A stretch of DNA of 64,000 nt from the NCBI GenBank assembly GCA_965247735.1, contig CBDFHN010000002.1:4774001-4838000 (forward strand). The letters run 5' to 3'. This document shows positions 60,012 to 64,000 of this stretch, in pieces (positions within the stretch are counted from its first letter, which is position 1; each line of letters opens with the position of its first letter). The notes beneath the pieces were generated by a model. That model was not told the DNA's origin. It saw only the letters and a list, made by a program, of their open reading frames with translations, and did not search any database. The DNA comes from JAOXRU01 sp965247735 (lineage in GTDB: Bacteria > Bacteroidota > Bacteroidia > Flavobacteriales > Flavobacteriaceae). A program made the translations under genes and the position numbers.

Positions 60012-60971
60012 TTATTCTTGTTGAGTTCTTAACAATTTTAAATACAAATCTTTATTCTTACCAGATAACACTTTTGCTGCAACACTTATTTTTAATTCAG
60101 AAGGAAGATGGTATTTTTTAAAAGAACTATTATTGAGATTCATTTTATAATTTACAAACCGTTCTGTAAACTTATAATATTGAAGACTATTAGGATTCCA
60201 ATTATGACGCTCGTATTTCATAAATATGCTATGATACAAGCTTTGTTTGTTTTCTGTTTTTAATAATACTTCTACTTTATTCGTATAGGCAATTTCATAC
60301 CAGTTTAGATAGGCATTTAATGTTCCCAACACATACTCAGAATACATATAATTATCAAAACTCAATTCATCATCAATAGCAGTAGTGTCTATTTGTTTTA
60401 ATAAACGATTTTGTTCTTTTAATAAGTTATTCCACTGTGTATTTTTATCAATAGAATAATTGTTATAATCTGTATGACGTTTATCTATGGTGGTTTCTAA
60501 ATATAAACTACGCATTTTTACCTGATTATCAGCCGAATTATCAAGACTTACAATAGAATCTATACTAGGTTTATTGTACCATACAATATTTAATGAGTCT
60601 TCCTTATGAATATAAAGGGTAGGGATTTGAGTAAAAAACTTTTCACAATTAGCAAAATAGTAACGTTCTGGGTTTTTCCGATACACTTGATAGGTAAAAG
60701 GTAAGAAATTTGATGTAGATAAGGTATATAAGTTACTATAGCTTTTATTGATTTTAAAGCTAAAGGTTCCGTTTTTAGCAATGGCAGTAGAATCTACCAA
60801 ATAGTCATCTTTGTAGTATTCAAAATGATTAACCCTATTTAGATAAACCATAGCTGAATTAGGATCAATAATCTTTCCAGAAATTATAACAGTATCATGG
60901 GCTATTTTTTTGCCATTGGTACAAGACATTAATATAATACCTAGTAATAGTGTTGTAAAAGTTAGTTTCAT
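60012..60971 (-). CDS. Lipoprotein with DUF4369-like N-domain
   Basis: A 319-residue lipoprotein with lipobox LMSC (MKLTFTTLLLGIILMSCTNG). The first 100 residues (VIISGKIIDPNSAMVYLNRVNHFEYYKDDYLVDSTAIAKNGTFSFKI) have the beta-sandwich pattern of the DUF4369 domain that precedes TlpA-type thioredoxins in Bacteroidota. Here no CxxC thioredoxin domain follows; the helical C-terminal part ends at about residue 319. It may be a form that lost, or never had, the redox domain. Confidence 0.65.
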   Translation of the reverse strand: MKLTFTTLLLGIILMSCTNGKKIAHDTVIISGKIIDPNSAMVYLNRVNHFEYYKDDYLVDSTAIAKNGTFSFKINKSYSNLYTLSTSNFLPFTYQVYRKNPERYYFANCEKFFTQIPTLYIHKEDSLNIVWYNKPSIDSIVSLDNSADNQVKMRSLYLETTIDKRHTDYNNYSIDKNTQWNNLLKEQNRLLKQIDTTAIDDELSFDNYMYSEYVLGTLNAYLNWYEIAYTNKVEVLLKTENKQSLYHSIFMKYERHNWNPNSLQYYKFTERFVNYKMNLNNSSFKKYHLPSELKISVAAKVLSGKNKDLYLKLLRTQQE

Positions 60972-61016
60972 AATTGATTAGCTGTTTAGGAGCTTTGTGT
61001 TTTGCTATATCTTAAC

Positions 61017-61298
61017 CTATTGTTTTATAATTATATCCATTGCTTTTTCTAGAAGCTCATCTTTACCAGCTTTAATACCAGCTATTGTTGGTTTTACTTC
61101 TATGTCTGGAATAATACCTATTCTTTGAGTTTCTTCACTATTTGGATAATTAACACCTATTCCAGAAAAACTAGTTCTTAGTTCACTAGGTAATAATATA
61201 GTAGAAACATTACCATCTGCACCAGCAGTAGTACTTCCAATTATAGTAGTGTTTTTTCTGTTAAAATGATAAAGTATAATATCCCTACACCTTAGCAC
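61017..61298 (-). pseudogene. S41 (tail-specific) peptidase, C-terminal remnant
   Basis: The 93-codon frame encodes RKNTTIIGSTTAGADGNVSTILLPS...GIGVNYPNSEETQRIGIIPDIEVKPTIAGIKAGKDELLEKAMDII, the last part of an S41 peptidase including the segment just after the catalytic serine. The N-terminal PDZ-like and catalytic parts are absent; the first dozen codons do not match. I call it a remnant of a deleted gene. Confidence 0.75.
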
Positions 61299-61440
61299 AC
61301 GTATCTTTTTTCAAATATAACAATACTGATGTATTTATTCTTTATTTGTATCAATTTTTAACATACAATAAGTAGGTAACTTCCTTTTAATATGTAGATA
61401 TATGGTATGATTTTCAATGAATATTGTAGATTTTATTGCC

Positions 61441-61851
61441 TTAAATTTTATACAAATAACTATCACAATAGTGTTTAATACAAAGTCTATGGTCTGCATA
61501 GGCTTGCCATACAGATAGACACCATTCTTTTATTATTGCATCACGATTATTGGTAGTCGCTAAAACAGTTATAATTGTAATATCCCCTCTTTTACTCGGA
61601 AGTGCTATATCAGGAAGCTGCTCTTTATATTTAGATAGCAATAGATGAGCCTCTTGAATTTTTCTACCAGTATATTTCTTTTCAATTAATAAGTAGAGAC
61701 CAACCAATGAAAAAACCAAACTAATCTTTTTAGTGTTTTTGGTGGCAGTTTGTGCTGTGTATGCATCAACAACTAGCTGATGAATAAAATACTGCTTATC
61801 AGGATGAGATAAGGTATAGAATAGCAATTCATTAAAATTAGTGTTATTCAT
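61441..61851 (-). CDS. DUF5946 family protein
   Basis: A 136-residue soluble protein. LLFYTLSHPDKQYFIHQLVVDAYTAQTATKNTKKISLVFSLVGLYLLIEKKYTGRKIQEAHLLLSK, then LPSKRGDITIITVLAT and IKEWCLSVWQAYADH, match what I know as DUF5946, whose members are small, histidine-rich and of unknown function. It stands alone with its own promoter region. Confidence 0.75.
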   Translation of the reverse strand: MNNTNFNELLFYTLSHPDKQYFIHQLVVDAYTAQTATKNTKKISLVFSLVGLYLLIEKKYTGRKIQEAHLLLSKYKEQLPDIALPSKRGDITIITVLATTNNRDAIIKEWCLSVWQAYADHRLCIKHYCDSYLYKI

Positions 61852-61980
61852 AACTTCTATTTTGGTTCAATACTGCCAGTTTCTCAAAGTCTCCTGACTT
61901 TGAGCTAAAATCAACTGTTGCCTTTTGGTTCTATTAAGTTGCGCGATTTTGTAGGTTTAATTAAGTATCAAACCATCTTG

Positions 61981-62388
61981 TTAATTATGACTATTATTAA
62001 CGACTGACTTTATTTTCCTAAAACTATACTTCAATATTCGTAATAAAAGCAAAACAACAGCAACTCCTGCCGAAAACCAAGCGGTATTATAAACTGCATA
62101 ATAAAATTCGTCAATTGGAATAAACCCTGATAATTTTGTTCCTAAAACGATACACACCATAAATATTCGGATCGCTGTTTTAAACCAACTCGGTTTAGTT
62201 AGCATTTCATAAAACCCAATTATCAAAACAAATAGGAATAAGCTATCTTCATTAAAGTCTCGAGTTATAATTGCATTATATTCAGGATTAGCTTCTCCCC
62301 ATGCAACAAAGGCCAACCAACTTTCCACCGATAGCATCAGTTGTATTAGTATTACAATAATTGAAAAGAGCGGTTTATATAATTTCAT
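61981..62388 (-). CDS. Small four-span membrane protein, unknown
   Basis: I do not recognise this protein. Its 135 residues contain four hydrophobic segments, ending in a basic tail (LRILKYSFRKIKSVVNN). A WLAFVAWGEANPEYNAIITRD segment lies in the first loop. No functional motif is seen. Confidence 0.6.
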   Translation of the reverse strand: MKLYKPLFSIIVILIQLMLSVESWLAFVAWGEANPEYNAIITRDFNEDSLFLFVLIIGFYEMLTKPSWFKTAIRIFMVCIVLGTKLSGFIPIDEFYYAVYNTAWFSAGVAVVLLLLRILKYSFRKIKSVVNNSHN

Positions 62389-62493
62389 TGCTAGCTTTTA
62401 TTTTCTTTATCGATTTGAAACCATTTAATTACACAATGTCTCTTAATTTATGAATAACGAATTAAATCATGTCAATATTTTATAGTTCCAACC

Positions 62494-63051
62494 CTAAAAT
62501 CGATATTGCTTGTACTCATCATCAGGTAAAACTTCTAAAGAGATATAATCCTCATACAACTTCATGGCATCAAATACATCATTTAGACTATCAAGAGGAA
62601 TAGCATCTGCCTCAATTTTTGACAAAGTAGCATTTATATAACTTATATTGTCTTCTGTGTACAAAACACAATTAGATTTCTCATATCCATCCTGGATTTC
62701 AATAAGCAACTCGATAATGTTTCTGGAAATTTCTACACTAGTTTCACGAAGCAAGTTATTCCAGATATAATTAGTTTTATCGTCATAATTGGTGCTTTCC
62801 ATTTCTTGTTTATAATCTTCACCACCACTTAGGTTTATATGTATAGCCTTTGCAGTGTTTGTTAAGCTATCATTAGGTCTTAATAAAAATATACCTGTTC
62901 CCCACCAGCCAAGAAATAAAGCAATAAGCGTGTGCCAAACCGACAACCTCACCAAAGTAAAATTATTTTTTATTTCATATACTTTAGAATCACTATAGTA
63001 ACTAAAAATCAGAATGTTTATAGATATTTTAAAAGACCTGTGTTTTATCAT
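62494..63051 (-). CDS. Protein with a GWWG-type membrane segment, unknown
   Basis: 185 residues. A beta-type start precedes one membrane hairpin (VWHTLIALFLGWWGTGIFLL, about residues 38-57), a motif I have seen in small membrane proteins with a GWWGIPWG loop. The rest is a soluble acidic domain (DYKQEMESTNYDDKTNYIWNNLL ... DAMKLYEDYISLEVLPDDE). The function is unknown. It starts 36 nt after the next upstream gene (63088), so they may be coupled. Confidence 0.55.
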   Translation of the reverse strand: MIKHRSFKISINILIFSYYSDSKVYEIKNNFTLVRLSVWHTLIALFLGWWGTGIFLLRPNDSLTNTAKAIHINLSGGEDYKQEMESTNYDDKTNYIWNNLLRETSVEISRNIIELLIEIQDGYEKSNCVLYTEDNISYINATLSKIEADAIPLDSLNDVFDAMKLYEDYISLEVLPDDEYKQYRF

Positions 63052-63087
63052 TAAAATTATGTTTATCTCTGTTGTACTTTTTTAATG

Positions 63088-64000
63088 TTATTCTTTTACA
63101 AAATCAAATATATTCAAGCCATCGTGTATTAGTTTTTCTTCATTTAATATTCTTTCAAAAGGAATAGTTCTAAAGTGTTGTAAACTCTCTTTGAGTTTAT
63201 CTGCATAGGAGTGAGCAAAAACCTCTTTTTCATTAGAAGGAATTGAAAAGTACTGTTTTTCTAGCTTTTCAGCCTCTTTATTATATTTATCATCTAATGA
63301 ATCCCATTTATCAAATAGTGGATTTGTTTCCGAAGTATCATTGTTACCAATTTGCCTATCTAGTAGGTCCATTTCTTTTTTTAAGGCTAATAAGGGATGT
63401 TTAACAACTTTTAAATAATGGACATAATGCCCAAATTTATGAGGAAGTGTTCTGTACAATTGTGTTGATCTAATAGCATCAATTTTATATTCAGCTTCAT
63501 AAAACCTCTTTCCCAGTATAATTTTATGACCATCTTGTTTTAGTCGTTCTAGTTCTTTTTGAGAATCAATACAAAGTTTTTTGCTCCATTTAAAAGATCC
63601 TTCTAAGTCAACTGCTTCAATTATTAGAGCTGGTAGATAATCATTTTCAAACTCGAAAGAATAGATCAATCTTCCCCAAACAGGCTTAAGATTTTCTTCT
63701 TTTCTCGTTGGTTGCCTAAGTATAATTAATTCTAATTCACCATAGTCTTCTTTAGGAATTTGGGTAAGCATTTGTTCAATATCGGCTATAGTACAAGAAT
63801 GAAAAGAGCTTCTCCTAGTTTTTTCGACAACAAACTTGAATTTATGACCATTAATAATTTTTTCAACTGTTTTGTATTCACCCAATCGTTCATAAAACAA
63901 TTTCATTTCAACAGCAGGGTATGGTACCACTAATTTGTTATCCTGTCCATAACCTTGTTTAGCTGTTTCAATGTTTCTATTTCTTCGAATGGGGTTAATC
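63088..64000 (-). CDS. Unknown protein, 5' end outside window; putative HxxGH-type site with Lys for Glu
   Basis: The frame stays open from the GTG at 63930 to the window edge (about 23 more codons, with no stop), so the true start is outside. The visible part shows VVPYPAVEMKLFYERLGEYKTVEKIINGHKFKFVVEKTRRSSFHSCT, RQPTRKEENLKPVWGRLIYSFEFE, and LPHKFGHYVHYLKVV at 63427-63441, with FAHSYADKLKESL near the end. I recall relatives with HExGH at that place, a zinc-protease-like motif; here the second residue is Lys (AAA), not Glu. The family is uncharacterised. Confidence 0.6.
   Translation of the reverse strand, partial: INPIRRNRNIETAKQGYGQDNKLVVPYPAVEMKLFYERLGEYKTVEKIINGHKFKFVVEKTRRSSFHSCTIADIEQMLTQIPKEDYGELELIILRQPTRKEENLKPVWGRLIYSFEFENDYLPALIIEAVDLEGSFKWSKKLCIDSQKELERLKQDGHKIILGKRFYEAEYKIDAIRSTQLYRTLPHKFGHYVHYLKVVKHPLLALKKEMDLLDRQIGNNDTSETNPLFDKWDSLDDKYNKEAEKLEKQYFSIPSNEKEVFAHSYADKLKESLQHFRTIPFERILNEEKLIHDGLNIFDFVKE

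Overview
The window is a chromosomal segment of a low-GC marine-type bacterium of the Bacteroidota, most likely a member of the Flavobacteriaceae. This rests on several signs: Bacteroidota-type promoters (TAnnTTTG boxes, once with TTG 19 nt upstream); families typical of the group (DUF2851, DUF3467 after rpoC, DUF4249 lipoprotein next to a TonB receptor with a carboxypeptidase-regulatory-like N-domain); an almost complete absence of Shine-Dalgarno sequences except before rpsU; and a trpEGDCFBA operon led by a Trp-rich leader peptide. The genus cannot be fixed from the sequence alone. No rRNA, CRISPR array, prophage or intact insertion sequence was seen.

Layout. 1-1340: a 5'-cut repeat protein, an interspersed repeat and two VOC-fold genes. 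1359-10145 (minus strand): the trp operon, transcribed trpL-trpE-trpG-[trpE' fragment]-trpG-trpD-trpC-trpF-trpB-trpA. It carries an internal 1,270-bp tandem duplication that gives two trpG genes and a headless trpE, plus about 90-bp tandem repeats in front of trpD and a terminator-type attenuator behind a leader peptide with tandem Trp codons. 10223-11941 (minus): a MarR regulator, nitroreductase and YceI cluster. 12093-19000 (plus): rhodanese, DUF2851, PspC, a K+ channel, an AGCS symporter, a helix-hairpin-helix protein and an acyl-CoA dehydrogenase. 19202-34726 (plus): the translation/transcription block: rpsU, xerC-like recombinase, hpf, tRNA-Thr/Tyr/Gly/Thr, tuf, tRNA-Trp, secE, nusG, rplKAJL, rpoBC and DUF3467.

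34900-43660: accessory genes, namely an ABM-fold monooxygenase, a membrane-anchored AraC regulator, a TonB receptor with a DUF4249 lipoprotein, a FN3-like repeat lipoprotein, and a divergent LysR/flavodoxin-fold reductase pair. 44034-49628: a single 1,864-codon gene joining a DNA-binding-type helix-hairpin-helix, three tandem beta repeats, cysteine clusters, a glycine-rich hydrophobic stretch and a complete C-terminal tyrosinase. This is the most unusual object in the window. 49833-64000 (all minus): an M1 aminopeptidase lipoprotein, a three-gene unknown cassette, an outer-membrane barrel, two overlapping fatty-acid desaturases, a lipoprotein, the stump of an S41 peptidase, and several poorly characterised genes, the last cut by the window edge.

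How the parts work together. The left third is a self-contained tryptophan biosynthesis unit sensing Trp-tRNA supply through trpL. The centre is the conserved ribosome/RNA polymerase core, with hairpins at rplL/rpoB and rpoB/rpoC that could set subunit ratios. rpsU alone keeps a perfect Shine-Dalgarno, consistent with autogenous control in this phylum. The right third is lineage-specific envelope, lipid and unknown-function material.
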